Translations under genes and position numbers: made by a program
Part shown: piece after piece, positions 23,244 to 34,071 of the stretch
Position numbering within the stretch: position 1 is the stretch's first letter
Layout of the letters: each line of letters opens with the position of its first letter
Assembly (NCBI RefSeq): GCF_030272615.1
Contig: NC_081414.1
Location: 51,057,136-51,121,135, forward strand
Length of the DNA stretch: 64,000 bases
Reading direction: 5' to 3'
Origin: Cryptomeria japonica
Lineage: Eukaryota; Streptophyta; Pinopsida; Cupressales; Cupressaceae
The notes under the pieces: model-generated
Seen by the model: the letters and a program-made list of their open reading frames with translations, nothing else
Database searches by the model: none
What the model was told of the DNA's origin: nothing

Positions 23244-24540
23244 CACTTGTTCCAAATTGCAATACTACCAACCTGGTATGAAAAGATAGGCCAGTACCTA
23301 TCTACTTCCACATTTCCAAGTGTGATGCCTCCAGGGGAATGGAGGAAATTGGCACTAAAGAGAAAAACCTTCCAACTAATTAATGGACTTCTATACAAGA
23401 TGGGTCCCGACCAAATCTTGAGGAGGTGTGTCATGGAGGAGGAAATTCATGGTGTACTAAAGGAGGCACACAATGGATTGGCAGGTGGACATATGGGACC
23501 AGATGCAACCGCTAGGAAAGTGCTTTTGGTAGGGCTATGGTAGCCAACTCTACACACTGACGCTGAGAGTGGGTGATCGGATGCGACACCTGTCAATGAA
23601 CGGGAAAACCTCTCAAGAGGGACTTCTTGCCCCTCTTCCCTTCGTAGTCACAAGAACTATTTGAACAATGGGGTTTGGACTTTGTGGGACCTCTGAAGCC
23701 AAGTAGCCTACACCGGTGCAAATATATTGTAGTTGCCATAGAATACCTCACCAAGTGGGGAGAAGTGAGGGCCTTGCCGGATAACACAACTCTGAGTATG
23801 GCACGGTTCTTGTACGAATAGATTGTCACTAGGTACAAGATACCACTTTGAATCACCAGTGATAGAGGAGTGCACTTTTTCAATCAGGTAATCCGTACCA
23901 TGACCATGGAATTTAAAATATTCCACAACCTATCCAGCCCATACTATCCTCATGCTAATGGACAGGAAAAAGCAACCAACAAGGTTTGGTATCAATAATC
24001 TACAAATCGTGTGGGGTAGAACAAGAGGACTGGAGGAAAGAGTACCAGTCGTGCTATGGGCCTACTGTATAACATACAAAGTCACTACTGGGCATACACC
24101 ATTTCAACTCATGTACGGGCAGGAGGCAGTGGTACCAGCCAAGTACACCGTGCCAAGCCTTCGGGTGGCGGTAGAAAATCGATTAGGGGACATCGAAAGT
24201 ATGAATGCAAGGCTTGATGGGTTGGTAAAGCTGGATGAACGGAGACTGATGGCACAATGGACGACTAAGGTGGCACAACGTCAGCGAAAGCATTGGCACG
24301 ACCAGCATCTACGGAAGGCCAACTTCCAGCCGGGACAGTTAGTTTTGAAGTATAATGGTCAGAACGAACTTCGACTAGGGAAGTTCAAGGTCCATTGACT
24401 TGGGCCCTATAAAATCAGAAAGGTCGGTAGGAACGGATCAATGAAACTCGTGATTCTGGATAACAATCCGATCAGGGACCCCGTGAACAGTTCGAAGTTA
24501 AAAATCTACAGGGAAAGAAATAAACCTGTGATTGGGATCA
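23244..24540 (+). pseudogene. GypC integrase
   Basis: Zinc-binding HHCC domain: EEIHGVLKEAHNGLAGGHMG then CDTCQ at about 23590. Catalytic core: EQWGLDFVGPLKPSS (first Asp, about 23665), FLYE then TSDRGVHF (second Asp, about 23855) and SSPYYPHANGQEKATNK (the Glu, about 23965). The C-terminal part reads FQPGQLVLKYNGQ and KLKIYRER, as in the GPY/F region. Stops and frameshifts interrupt it at 23541, about 23610, 23820 and 23990. Confidence 0.9.
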
Positions 24541-25310
24541 ACATGCTAGGATATGCCACGAGAGGAAATTGGACCATTGGTCAAAACAAGGAGGTCAAGG
24601 AAGACCTGGTAGTATAAGGGGAACCCTACCGGAGGGATGACGACTGGGCAAAGCCCTTGTCGGCCATGGAAGAATGACTTGTGCCAAAAAGGGTGGAAGG
24701 TGTAGCAGTCCCCAGGATTCACAAACATCTCACGAATGTGTATTTCGGAGACCCAGCTGTGTGGGTACGGGTTTCAGGATATTGGAAAAAATGGGCCCCA
24801 TACGAGGGAGCTTGGGAGGTGTAGGTCGCATATGACATTGACGAGGAAGAAGAAGCTCGGAGGAAAACTGAAAACCTACTTAAAGAGGTAGAGCCGGGGG
24901 ACCTAGTGGAAGAACTCAACCTGGAAGAATATGGGGCAACCCTAGGACCATGTTTAAAAATGGTACTGAAGACAGAGGATCTATTTGTCATCGCGTCTAG
25001 AGTAGGCGAGGTGGAGGTCGGACCTAACTCATTATACTGGGTGATTCCCAACCCAGCTAGACCATCGGAGATTGACGGAGAAAGAGTAAAATGGTACCAC
25101 CAATACGAGGACCGGTACATTGATGACCGCTACAAGGGTGTGGGACCCGCCCCACTGGTGGACAAAATATGGGACCTGGAATACATAGGGACCTGCTGTG
25201 CACAAGAATGCTACAGAAGACTACCACATGTGTGTACATGGTTGCACGACTCAGAAATAAAAAATGAGGACACCCAACAATACATCAGGAGTAAAGAGGA
25301 GGAGCAATGA
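24541..25310 (+). pseudogene. GypC C-terminal extension after the integrase, unknown function
   Basis: Sense-strand frames follow the integrase: about 24710-24840 reads NVYFGDPAVWVRVSGYWKKW, then an acidic stretch, then 24906-25310 reads LEEYGATLGPCLKMV, YHQYEDRYIDDRYKGVGPAP and QECYRRLPHVCTWLHDSE. It is rich in Trp, Tyr and charged residues. A chromodomain was considered because such domains sit here in chromoviruses, but I see no convincing aromatic cage pattern. I do not recognise the family. Confidence 0.5.
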
Positions 25311-26455
25311 GGAGGGAGACTTTGAACGGGAACTAAACAAGAAATGGAAGGAGGACAAGGTGAGGAACGGCAAACCAAGGAAGAAAGGGAAGAAAGGGAG
25401 GAAAAAGCAAGGTAATAGGCCAGCAAGATGGAAACAAAGGAGATAGGGAAACACTTTGACCGAAAAAACAAATACAATAAACTGACCAGTGACTTGCAGA
25501 AGGCCAACTAGAGGGCACAATCAGGCCAAAAGGTACCTGGGCAAATTAAAGGCGAGGAAGCTAATATTGAAGAAGCCGTGCCATATGAAAGAAGCAAGAC
25601 AAATAGAAAAATAAGGGGCTTTGAAGGGTGAGGAGGAGAGGTACTGGGAAAAAAGCAAGTAAGTCTGAGTCCAAATCGGTAGGCAGGAACAAATTAAAGA
25701 ATCAGGCAAGTATAAGTACAAATAATAGAGAAAAAGTAAGACTGCTGAAGAGACAATTATTTTATATTAAATTGATAAGGCATTTTTACCTAACCCTAAT
25801 TCTGGCAAGAGGGAAAGCTTATAAAAAACCCCATGAAGCCTCATTACACACAATACAGGAAGATGAACTTGACAGCCAGACAAGACTGGGCGAACAAAAG
25901 GAAGTAGTATACTGTATGGATCCGTGGCATGCTGCAAGGACAAAAGACATAGTACAAAGCACATGTATGCACGCACAAGAGGGGACAATTCTGCATAGTG
26001 TACGGAGTGAACAATCAAGAAGGAACGAGCATCTGAGGGCTATACCATACGACATACAGTTTGCAGAGGATTGCCAGGTTCTATCGTACAACGCAAGGTT
26101 TACATAGGTCATACTGTATGACATACAGATTCATGGTATGAGATACTGGAGCCATTGTACGATGTATGAAATAGAGGAAGGGAAAACATTAGGCTGTCGT
26201 ACATGTACGGTATACAAAGTTCATCTAAGTGGGAGCAAGTGTACGTCATACAGGCTTCGTACGGTGTACGACACACATCAATTATGATTGTGGCATGTGG
26301 AAGAGAAGACTATTCGCCGTATGAGTACGACTTAGGAAAACCAAGGGGGTACCAATTTGAAGTGTCGTACGGCATACGATGCTACCGTACAATCATAACC
26401 CTCGAGTGTATACCTCCACCGTATGGTGTACGACCCACACCCGCCAGCATGTGTA
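25311..26455 (+). other. GypC spacer: lysine-rich frame, then a TACG-dense region
   Basis: 25311-25760 is purine-rich. From about 25900 to 26455 the words GTACG, TACGAC, CATACG and CGTATG recur every few tens of bases, often as near-palindromes such as CGTACGGTGTACG and CGTACGGCATACG. No coding domain recognised. Confidence 0.6.
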
Positions 26456-26700
26456 AAGCAGAGACATCTGTACGACAAACAACATTAGCCAGACAGACAA
26501 AGACACCCGTATGACAAATGGCACCCTCTAGCACAAGCAGAGTAGAGACATCCGTACGACAAACTACATCAGCCACACCCACAAGGCAAAGTCCGTATGA
26601 CGTACGACATCAGCTAGACAGATAGAGATATCCGTACAGCGTAAGGTACCAGGAAGATAGGTAGAGACATCCATATAGTAGGTACTTGTGAGGACAATCA
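26456..26700 (+). repeat. Degenerate minisatellite in GypC, about 37-45 bp units
   Basis: Six successive units begin with variants of AGAGACATCCGTACGACAAAC, at about 26460, 26502, 26545, 26588, 26622 and 26664. Shared downstream text includes CATCAGC, CAGACAGA and AGGTAG. Units drift in length and sequence, and the first three are the most alike. Confidence 0.7.
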
Positions 26701-26721
26701 AGGAGGTCGTACAATAGGGAA

Positions 26722-28075
26722 ATGAAGAGTCACACAATGGGCCGTACCAACTGGCAAGACAATCTGTTAGATAGTTATAATAACGATTCAGGAAAGGGCA
26801 TGGGTAGAAGAGTAGAGAAAGGTAGTTGCAGCACAACCATGAATGCCACAGAGCTTGCCAGCCGTAGGAAAACTAGGAGCAGACCGAAGGCAACAAAGGA
26901 CTTAGAGGAACTCATGGCAGCAAATGTAGCATTTGAGAGTGTGACTGGTAGTGAATGCCATACCTGGTGGGAGGAAAACCCTCCAGACCATATGATGAAG
27001 GAATCACTCAAAAAAGCACAGGTCGACCATGCTGTGTAGATGCCTATATTCAACATTAAAGAGTTCGAGCCAGTTCTACGGACCATGGTATCCAGCTATA
27101 ACCCACATGAACGAGCTTCGGTCATCCGGTTTCAAGGGTACACAGTGCAGGTTTCATTCAAACCTGAGGATTTTAGGCGCGTATTTGGCATACTGGATAA
27201 AGGAGCATCTGCTGCCAAACTAACCAAAAAAGTCACCAAAGAAAAGAAAAAATGGTTGATGGACCTTGTGTCCAGAGACGACCTCATGGAAGAATAGTGG
27301 AAGAGCATCTGGGTCGATAGTAGAGGAATGAAGTGTAGCTTTATTGCACTAGGAGAATGGAGGATGTTAATGGACCTGGTTAAAAGCCATTTGATAGGGG
27401 CCAGCCATGCCTTTGACATCGCCATATGGATGATTGGATTAATGAACGGGATCAGATGCAGAAAGTGTACAACTGGGGGCAACTCCTGGCAGAACGCATC
27501 CACAACTTCCTGAGATTGGAACACAAAGCATTCTACATGTGCCATCATGCCATCAACTTGTTCCTAGATGTCATACACCTGTAGGTACCACCAGAGGGTT
27601 GGGGTATGTTTGAACCTCATGGATGGGTTAAACCAAATAAACCCACCATGTACTACTACATTCACCTAGACATCCTTGGCGACATGGTGCAACCCACACG
27701 AAAGAGGAGGAAGCTAGACACATCTGTGGAAATTGAAGAGGTTAGCAGTGCCGAGGATTCAGAGGAAGTGGAAGAAACATAAGAGCAGTAAAGTGGGGAT
27801 GAAGGGTTCCATCTATCGAAACACACCGCCATAAAGGAGGAAGAGGAAACAGAGTCGTGGCAGCAGGAAGAAGATGAAGAAGAGGAGCAACAGGAGGGAT
27901 TGCGGGCGCAATGGAAGAGTACGAGGGTAAAGTTTACACCCTCAAAATTAGCCTCAGCACACCTGGTACCTCAAGAGGCGCTTGTAGTCGCCAGCCTAGT
28001 AGGAGATGTACAACCAGTGGGGGTACTATTCTAGAAGATTAGAGAAGGGGAGCTGCAGGCACAGTGACGAGTATC
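26722..28075 (+). pseudogene. Extra sense-strand frame of GypC between pol and 3' LTR
   Basis: Frames 26722-27039, 27040-27297 and onward join into one product of about 440 codons, broken by TAG 27037, TAG 27295, a frameshift near 27465 and later stops. The core reads MPIFNIKEFEPVLRTMVSSY, VIRFQGYTVQVSF, KKWLMDLVSRDDLMEE, FIALGEWRMLMDLVKSHLIG, FDIAIWMIGLMNGIRCRK and WGQLLAERIHNFLRLEHKAF. An acidic tail follows (EEEETESWQQEEDEEEEQQ). It looks like the third frame of Athila-like elements and perhaps the domain named 'putative plant transposon protein'; this is tentative. No signal peptide or clear transmembrane helix, so envelope function is not supported. Confidence 0.55.
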
Positions 28076-28161
28076 ATTGCCACAGATTAGTCTGGCTGTA
28101 CTGGCAGCATAAACTAGTACGACGACAATAGAAAAGATACTAACTAGCTCCATTAACATAA

Positions 28162-28503
28162 TGTTAGGGGTAAAAACGTGTGTTAGTATGAATAATAATT
28201 ATAAGTGTGTTATGTGTGTTTATGCTTTGTTGTTGCCGAGAGGTTCCCGTCAGGTAGTTGGGAGTTGGTGACGGTTAGCACTTGGCCAACCGTCGGGTTA
28301 TATATTGTTTGGTTGGAACCTCGGCAGGGGGGATCATGTATGAACAATTCGGGACACTGGAATAAAGATATAACTTTCTTGTCTAATTATTATCATCTAT
28401 CATTTATGTTATGATGTACAATTGTTCTATTCTATAAATGCTTGGTACGTGTAGGAATTACTGTGTATTGATTATTCACCAATTATACCTTTAGGACTAA
28501 ACA
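28162..28503 (+). mobile_element. GypC 3' LTR
   Basis: 342 bp aligned with 18068-18410. Ends ACTAAACA at 28503, followed by ATCGG and then the resumed LINE frame. No strong polypurine tract stands before it. Confidence 0.95.
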
Positions 28504-28508
28504 ATCGG

Positions 28509-29633
28509 GTTCTGCTGAACCGAAGATTGGAGGGGAGAGAGGTGCACTGGTGGAAACAGGTTTGGAACAATTCTTCTTGGCTGAAGTGCAATTGCTTCAC
28601 TTGGACTCTGGCCTGGAATAGATGCCTAACCTGGGATAATATTTGCAAGCGGGGATTCATGGGGCCTTTGATGTGTGCTTTGTGTGGTAATGGGGAGGAA
28701 GATTCCTCACATCTTTTCTTCAGATGTCCCTTCTCTATGCTTATTTGGCATTACTGGTGAGGGGTGTGGAAGCATCTTTGTGTTCACGCAGATTCTCTGA
28801 TGGAGTTCTAGAGAAGTTTGGGCATACCTCCTATCTCGTCCCCCTTCCTCCAGACGGTCTGGTATGTTGGGCCCATTTTCATTCTCTTGCAGATCAGGCT
28901 TGAGAGGAATAGAAGGATCTTTCGTGAGGCCAAACTATTAGTGCAACAAGTGTGGAATAGAATTATGGTTATGATTCATGAGACGGTGGAAGCCAAATGT
29001 GATGTGAATTTTCCTTTGGATAGAGATGAGGCGGATATTGTGAGTAGGTTTGGCTGGAAGGAGTTGTCTCCCATCTCCGCTTGTGTCAGAAGAGGTAGAG
29101 GCGCTATGAAGAAGTTCCAAAGGGTGGGAAGGTGGAGACCCCCTCAGGATGAGTTTATCAAGATTAACACCGATGTCTCCTCCAAGGGTAACCTAGGCCC
29201 TGTAGGGGTTGGTGGTGTACGTAGGAATTGTATGGGGGAGGTGGTTTTTTAATTTTCGGTGCATAAAGGGAGGCAATCTAATAATTTTATGGAGGGACTT
29301 GCTATTCTCTATGCCTTGGAGCGGACTTGGGAGTTGGGTAGAAGGAAGGTTATCTGTGAATTAGATTCACAAATTATTGTTAATTTGCTGACAGAGAAGA
29401 AGGTGAGTGGGATTCATTGGCAGCTGGCAGGGATTGTTCAACATATTCTTCAAATTAGTTCTTTAGTGGAGCAGGTGTCTTTCATCCACATTCCTCGTGA
29501 ATGGAATAGAGCAACTGATTGTTTGGCTAAGTGGGCTTCAGATCATGACAGTGATTGGAAAATTGAAGGATGGGAGCATCTCTCCCTGGACTACTGTCAG
29601 GACTTGCAGAAGATTTTTGCTGAGGATGGATAG
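28509..29633 (+). pseudogene. LINE ORF2, 3' part: zinc-binding domain and RNase H
   Basis: The frame resumes as VLLNRRLEGREVHWWKQVWN. The zinc-binding region reads CFTWTLAWNRCLTWDNICKR, GPLMCALCGNGEEDSSHLFF then RCPFSMLIWHYW, the usual CxxC...H...C pattern after LINE reverse transcriptases. RNase H lies at about 29155-29580: KINTDVSSKGN (first Asp), NNFMEGLAILYAL (Glu), VICELDSQIIVNLL (second Asp) and REWNRATDCLAKWA (last Asp). So all four acidic positions remain, although the frame has a stop at about 28757 and TAA at 29250. The end is GGATAG at about 29633. Confidence 0.92.
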
Positions 29634-29757
29634 TTATGATGTTGGTTGATCTTGGACTGGGCCTGAGGCTCTTTTTTGGGGTCTTGGGGCTTTGGCCCTC
29701 CTTGTAATTTTTGTGTCTATGTTTCAATAAAAAATTTACTCTTTTATTCAAAAAAAA
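29634..29757 (+). other. LINE 3' untranslated region and poly-A tail
   Basis: Short 3' end with TTTCAATAAAAAATTTAC (a polyadenylation-type AATAAA) and a final A7. The GAAGGTT target copy follows at once. Confidence 0.85.
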
Positions 29758-29764
29758 GAAGGTT

Positions 29765-30669
29765 ACTCAATCCATGTTTACAATTTTCACCAATGAAATG
29801 GTGACAATTTTCAACAAGAGGTGGCTTGAGAGGAGATGCAAGAGGCATTAAATGCTTGAGGAGACATGAAGGTTACCTTAGGAGGTAAGGTTATGGTTCG
29901 GCTAGGGTCATCCATTGGAAAAAGGTCTTACCCAAGGGGTAAACTCTTGTGCAAGGGTTAATAGGATAACCAAAGTTAAAGACATGGGTCCTTGATAAGA
30001 CCCTTGGGTTAGATGAGGGTTAAGTTAGAGAGAAATTCTCTAACCATGAGGGGAAGGTTTAACCATTAATGGTTTGGAAGACTTTCAGGACAAAATTGTA
30101 AGAGTCCATCCAGATTTGGGGAACTCAACAAGTTAGCTTGTTGAAGAAATAAAGCGTTAAATGCATTTAGAAGACTTTCCTCCAAATTTGAGAAGTGACC
30201 TCCTCAAATTTAGGGAAGGGACATGATTAGGAGATTAGACATGATTAGGGGAGGTTTCTAGAAGGATGATTAGGAAGCAAGTGGGAGATGTAGGAAAATG
30301 CAAGTGGGAGAAAAAGAATTTTAATTAAAATAAAATTGCTTTATTTCAACTAAAATAGATGCAACTTGCATAAATACAAGTGGGAGAATTTTTATAAATA
30401 AATTAGATTTATTTATATGCAAGGGTCAATTTAATTAAATATAAATTTAATTAACAGAAAGAAAGAGGAATTAATTAAATAAAGTGATTTATTTAATTAA
30501 AGGCTAGAAAAGGTTTAGGTGAATTTAATTAAATAAATTGAGTACTTTATTTAATCAAATAGATGAAAATGAAGAAATTAATTAAATAGGATTTAATTAA
30601 TAGGAGGGATGGGGTTAAAATAAATATTAAATATTTATTTAAGAAAGTGGTCAGATTTATACGTCTACA
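29765..30669 (-). mobile_element. GypA 3' LTR, second part
   Basis: Aligns with 58525-59401: ACTCAATCCATGTTTACAAT, GGTGGCTTGAGAGGAGATGC, CCATTAATGGTTTGG, a long AATTAAAT-rich section, and the common end GTGGTCAGATTTATACGTCTACA. In element orientation this is U3, and its start TGTAGACGTATAAATC resembles the start of the GypB LTR. Confidence 0.93.
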
Positions 30670-30690
30670 TTTTGCCCCTTTGAAATGACG
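30670..30690 (-). other. GypA polypurine tract
   Basis: On the minus strand TTTCAAAGGGGCAAAA directly precedes the LTR start TGTAGACG. The GypB tract CAAAGAGGGGCTAA occupies the same place and has the same core. Confidence 0.7.
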
Positions 30691-30739
30691 TGTGTGCACA
30701 TTTTGATTCAAAGAAAATCATTGGATATGCTTGCCAAAA

Positions 30740-31205
30740 TTTGATCGATATGATGTTGTTTGCCAAAATGTTCGATATGATTCCCCGGATAAAAACTGTT
30801 TTTGATATGATACGTTGATATGATTCTGTCGAGATGAAGCTGATATGAGACTGATAGCATTTTGATATGATACGCTGATATGGAATTGATTGGTCGATAT
30901 GAAGCTGATATGAGACTTATAGCATTTTGATATGATATGGTGATATGGAATTGATTGGTTGATATGAAGCTGATATGAGACTGATATGGAGATTCGATAT
31001 GATAATGCCCTTTGTCGATATGAAGCCCCAGATATGAAGAACTAATTTGACATGAAAAGTTGATATGAGACTAATATGGAATTGATGTCAAGATTTGATA
31101 TGGTGCTCTAGATATGAAGAACTAATTTGATACGAAAAGTTGATATGAGACAGATGTCGATATGAGACTGATATGAAATTGATGTGGAGATTCGATATGA
31201 TAATG
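30740..31205 (-). repeat. GATATGA tandem repeats in the GypA 3' untranslated region
   Basis: The words GATATGA, GATATGG and TGATATGAGACTGAT recur dozens of times. At 30860-30990 a unit of about 60-65 bp (GATATGATACG, TGATATGGAATTGATTGG, GATATGAAGCTGATATGAGAC, AGCATTTT) repeats about three times. A second arrangement around GATATGAAGAACTAATTTGA appears twice at 31030-31140. Confidence 0.8.
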
Positions 31206-31329
31206 CCCTCTTGGGAGATCGTTCATGCACTAAAGGCATGAATGATCTCTCAAAAGAAGAAGAAAGCTATTTGAAAGATAGAAGAGTGGATAGTTGATGA
31301 CCTACATGGGTTTTGATAAGATTGATTGG

Positions 31330-31690
31330 ATTGGTAAGATTGATCAGATTGAGATTAAGTCTGGTTTCAGGAATGACACCTCTTGTATATGACAAAGATG
31401 ATCAAAACGTCTGGTTTCAGGAATGATATATCCTGTATAAGACTTGATCAAAACATCTGTTTCTAGGAAAGATATATCAAATATAAGACATGATAGAATG
31501 TATCAGATGAAATGGATTGATAGAATTGATAAGATTGAGATCAAGTCTGGTTTTAGGAATGACACCTCATGTATAAGACAAAGATGATCAAAACGTCTAG
31601 TTTCAGGAACGATATATCCTGTATAAGACTTGACCAAAACGTTTGGTTTCAGGAAAGATACATCTTGTATAAGACATGATAGATGAGAGT
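31330..31690 (-). repeat. 46-bp repeats arranged in two larger blocks, GypA 3' region
   Basis: The unit GTCTGGTTTCAGGAATGATA continues TATCCTGTATAAGACTTGATCAAAAC. It occurs three times at 31360-31490 and three times at 31543-31678, each triplet in the same internal order (CACCTC version, TATCC version, AAAGATA version). This is a higher-order duplication of about 185 bp. Confidence 0.82.
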
Positions 31691-33007
31691 TGGATGAATG
31701 ATGAAGATATGAAAGTGAAGAAAGATTCCATGAGGATACGATAGATATGCATGTGGGGGATGCAATGATGAATGTGACTAGATGATGATGATGAGATGTA
31801 TCTTGAAAATGAGATGATAATGATAATGATATGAGATGCATAAATGCAGCTAAATGAATGCAACTGAGTATGAAATGCCACTAAATGATCATTTTAATCC
31901 TGTCGTTGTCATTCCTGCTAGTCACTTTGTTTGTGCTCTTTTTGTCATCATTGAGCTTTTGATATGTTGAAAATTAATACAAGCATCATGGTATAATTAA
32001 ACCATGATGACTTGAGTATAACTTACATGATTTTTGATATTGCAATATGACACAAGCGTCGAGGTATAATTGAACCAAGATGACCTAAGTGTTGCTTGTG
32101 TAAAACAGACAAGAGTTAACCATTTGTATGTGAAAAATAGAAAATGTCTTCAATGGTATGTTTCCAATCATGTCTCGAGACAAATTTGTACCATACGAAT
32201 GATCACGTCACAGACAAAAAACCAAAAAGTATCAGACTCCTTCATTTCTTCTCTAGCTCAGTGCATCCTTGAGTAGCTCAGGAGATCTAATGATTCAGAA
32301 ATCAAGATCAAATAGTCAAAACTTTATGCCAAATGTAAACAAATCATAATTCAGAATATATCATCCATCGTGTGTGTGTTGCATTTGTAGTTGGATAATG
32401 ATCCTGTTTTCTAGTCCGATGAGTAGTTTTGACAATGGTTTCCCTAGTATGTTGCGATCCTTGTTTGTTGTCTAAATGCTAAAGCGAGATGAATGTTGCC
32501 CCCAGTTATGGACACTTGTTGATGTGGAATATACATTGATCACCAAGCCATGGTGGGATATGATATGGATAACTATTTAGATAATCAAGGACATGGACTA
32601 TGCTAAGTATGTTCGGGATAATGCTACATGTATAAGTGCTCTGCGATGGCTATGGGTTTTGGATCAGATGGATTAAAGATATGATACAAGTACCAATAAA
32701 TAGAGGAGCCGTTCTCTCACAAGTGGCACTTGTTGCCAAGTTTTCACCACTTTTTTATTTATTTTTTATTGTTTTGTACTTTTTTTGTCACAAGGCCTGT
32801 TTGTCAGGTTTTCACCTTAGTGACAATTTTTTGATACTTTTATTTATTTATTTTTTCTTTTTTTGCTTGATCCGTGCATTGGACGACTCAAGTTTAGAAT
32901 TTATTCAGATGGATGTTGTTGGTTGGTTAGTCGAGCATGTCCCCTTCTAAATTTGACAACTGATATGCTCCTGATCCATAGGTTGATATGATGACAAATG
33001 GTCGCAA
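31691..33007. other. GypA 3' untranslated region, remainder
   Basis: No gene recognised. GATGATGATGAGATG-type simple sequence lies at 31780-31850 and T-rich runs at about 32755-32870. It separates the integrase from the 3' LTR, a long 3' region as is usual in Tat-group elements. Confidence 0.55.
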
Positions 33008-33990
33008 CTAGTTGGGCTCAAACTTCCCTTTCTTCTTTCGGTCTTGCTGATTTCTAGGATTTTCCTTCAGGACTAGATCACCAATTTTGAAAGCCCTTGG
33101 GATGACTTTGTGATTATAGCTTCTGCACATTCGTTGCTGATATGCCTTGAGATGGTCATAGGAACATTGTTGGTTTTCATCAAGAAGCTCTAGTTCCTGC
33201 AACCTGTTCACTCGATATTCCTCATCTCGTATGAGGCCCTTCAAAGATACTAAAAGAGATGGGATTTCTACCTCAATAGGTAAAATAGGTTTTGATCCAT
33301 ATACCAATGAATATGGCGTAGCTCCTGTAGGTGTGCGGATACTTGATTTGTAGGCCCAAAGTGCAGGATTGAGTTGTACATGCCAATCTTTGCCAGCATC
33401 ATTCACAATTTTCTTGAGGATTTTCATAATTGTTTTGTTGGAGACCTTTGCTTGAACATTCCCTTGCGGATAATAAGGTGTCGAAAAGTGATGTTGGATA
33501 TGAAATCGCTCACAAAGCTCTTGGACATCTTGATTTTTAAAGGGTCTTCCATTATCTATGATAATGGAGCTAGAGATGTCGTACCGACAGATGAGGTAAT
33601 TCAAGATGAAGGAAGCAATCTATTTGCCAGTCACTGTAGTCAATGGAGCTACTTCAATCCATTTGGTGAAGTACTCAGTGGTCATGATGATGCAGTTGTG
33701 CCCATTTGACGAGGAAGGATGGATATTTCCCACTAGATTAAGTCCCCATTGACAGAAAGGCCATGATGTGGTGAATGGCTGCAGCTCATGTGCTGGTGCA
33801 TGTATGAGGTTACCATGAATTTGGCATTTAGGACACTTCCTTAAAATTGATAGGAATCTCCTTCCATTGTCGAGCAGTAATATCTCATTCTCATAAGTTT
33901 CTTGGTGAGAGTAGGACCACTTGAATGTGTACCACAAATACCTTTGTGAAGCTCATGTAAGGCGGAGTCAGATTCATTACGATCAAGGCA
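33008..33990 (-). pseudogene. GypA integrase
   Basis: Minus-strand order: zinc-binding part near 33960 (ALHELHKGICGTHS) and CPKCQIHGN at about 33825; then FCQWGLNLVGNIHPSSSNGH, where the first catalytic Asp of WG-D is Asn; TTEYFTKWIEVAPL; SSIIIDNGRPFKNQ (second Asp kept); STPYYPQGNVQAKVSNKTI, where the catalytic Glu of QAE is Lys. The C-terminal part has LWAYKSSIRTPTGATPYSLV, LPIEVEIPSL and FKIGDLVLKENPRNQ. Frameshifts lie near 33910 and 33610. Two of the three DDE residues are changed. Confidence 0.93.
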
Positions 33991-34071
33991 TTGAAGAAGA
34001 GTACCATCTAGACCTTGACGGTAAAGTGTGTCAATGGTTAAGGTATAGTAGGCATCTTGTCAGATGAAGCT

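Larger units (their letters stand above)
18068..28503 (+). mobile_element. GypC: Ty3/gypsy element inserted in the LINE
   Basis: LTRs at 18068-18410 and 28162-28503 begin TGTTAGGGG and end ACTAAACA. The duplication is ACCGG (18063-18067) against ATCGG (28504-28508). The LINE protein frame joins cleanly across the insert: SGYR before, VLLNRRLEG after. Order is gag, zinc knuckles, protease, reverse transcriptase, one RNase H, integrase, a C-terminal extension, a repetitive spacer and an extra sense-strand frame. About 18 differences by eye between LTRs of about 343 bp point to an old insertion. It is not a Tat element of the GypA/B type: no second RNase H was found. Confidence 0.95.
13042..29757 (+). 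mobile_element. L1-type LINE, nearly full length, split by GypC
   Basis: Begins after GAAAGTT (13035-13041) and ends in an A7 tail at 29751-29757, followed by GAAGGTT (29758-29764), a 7-bp target duplication with one change. The uninterrupted host sequence, GAAAGTTACTCAATCC, is preserved in the other GypA LTR near 58522. Excluding GypC it is about 6.3 kb: G-rich leader, ORF1 with a zinc knuckle, and ORF2 with endonuclease, reverse transcriptase, zinc-binding domain and RNase H. It is defective, with about ten stops and at least two frameshifts. The C-terminal RNase H is a feature of many plant L1 elements. Confidence 0.93.

Noticed and set aside
24719-25310. Chromodomain after the GypC integrase.
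   Set aside because: The position fits, but the aromatic pattern of a chromodomain could not be seen; left as unknown extension.
26722-28075. Retroviral-type envelope gene.
   Set aside because: No signal peptide, cleavage site or clear transmembrane helix in the readable parts.
31330-31690. CRISPR-like array (46-bp repeats).
   Set aside because: Repeats are adjacent with no unique spacers, in a plant retrotransposon.
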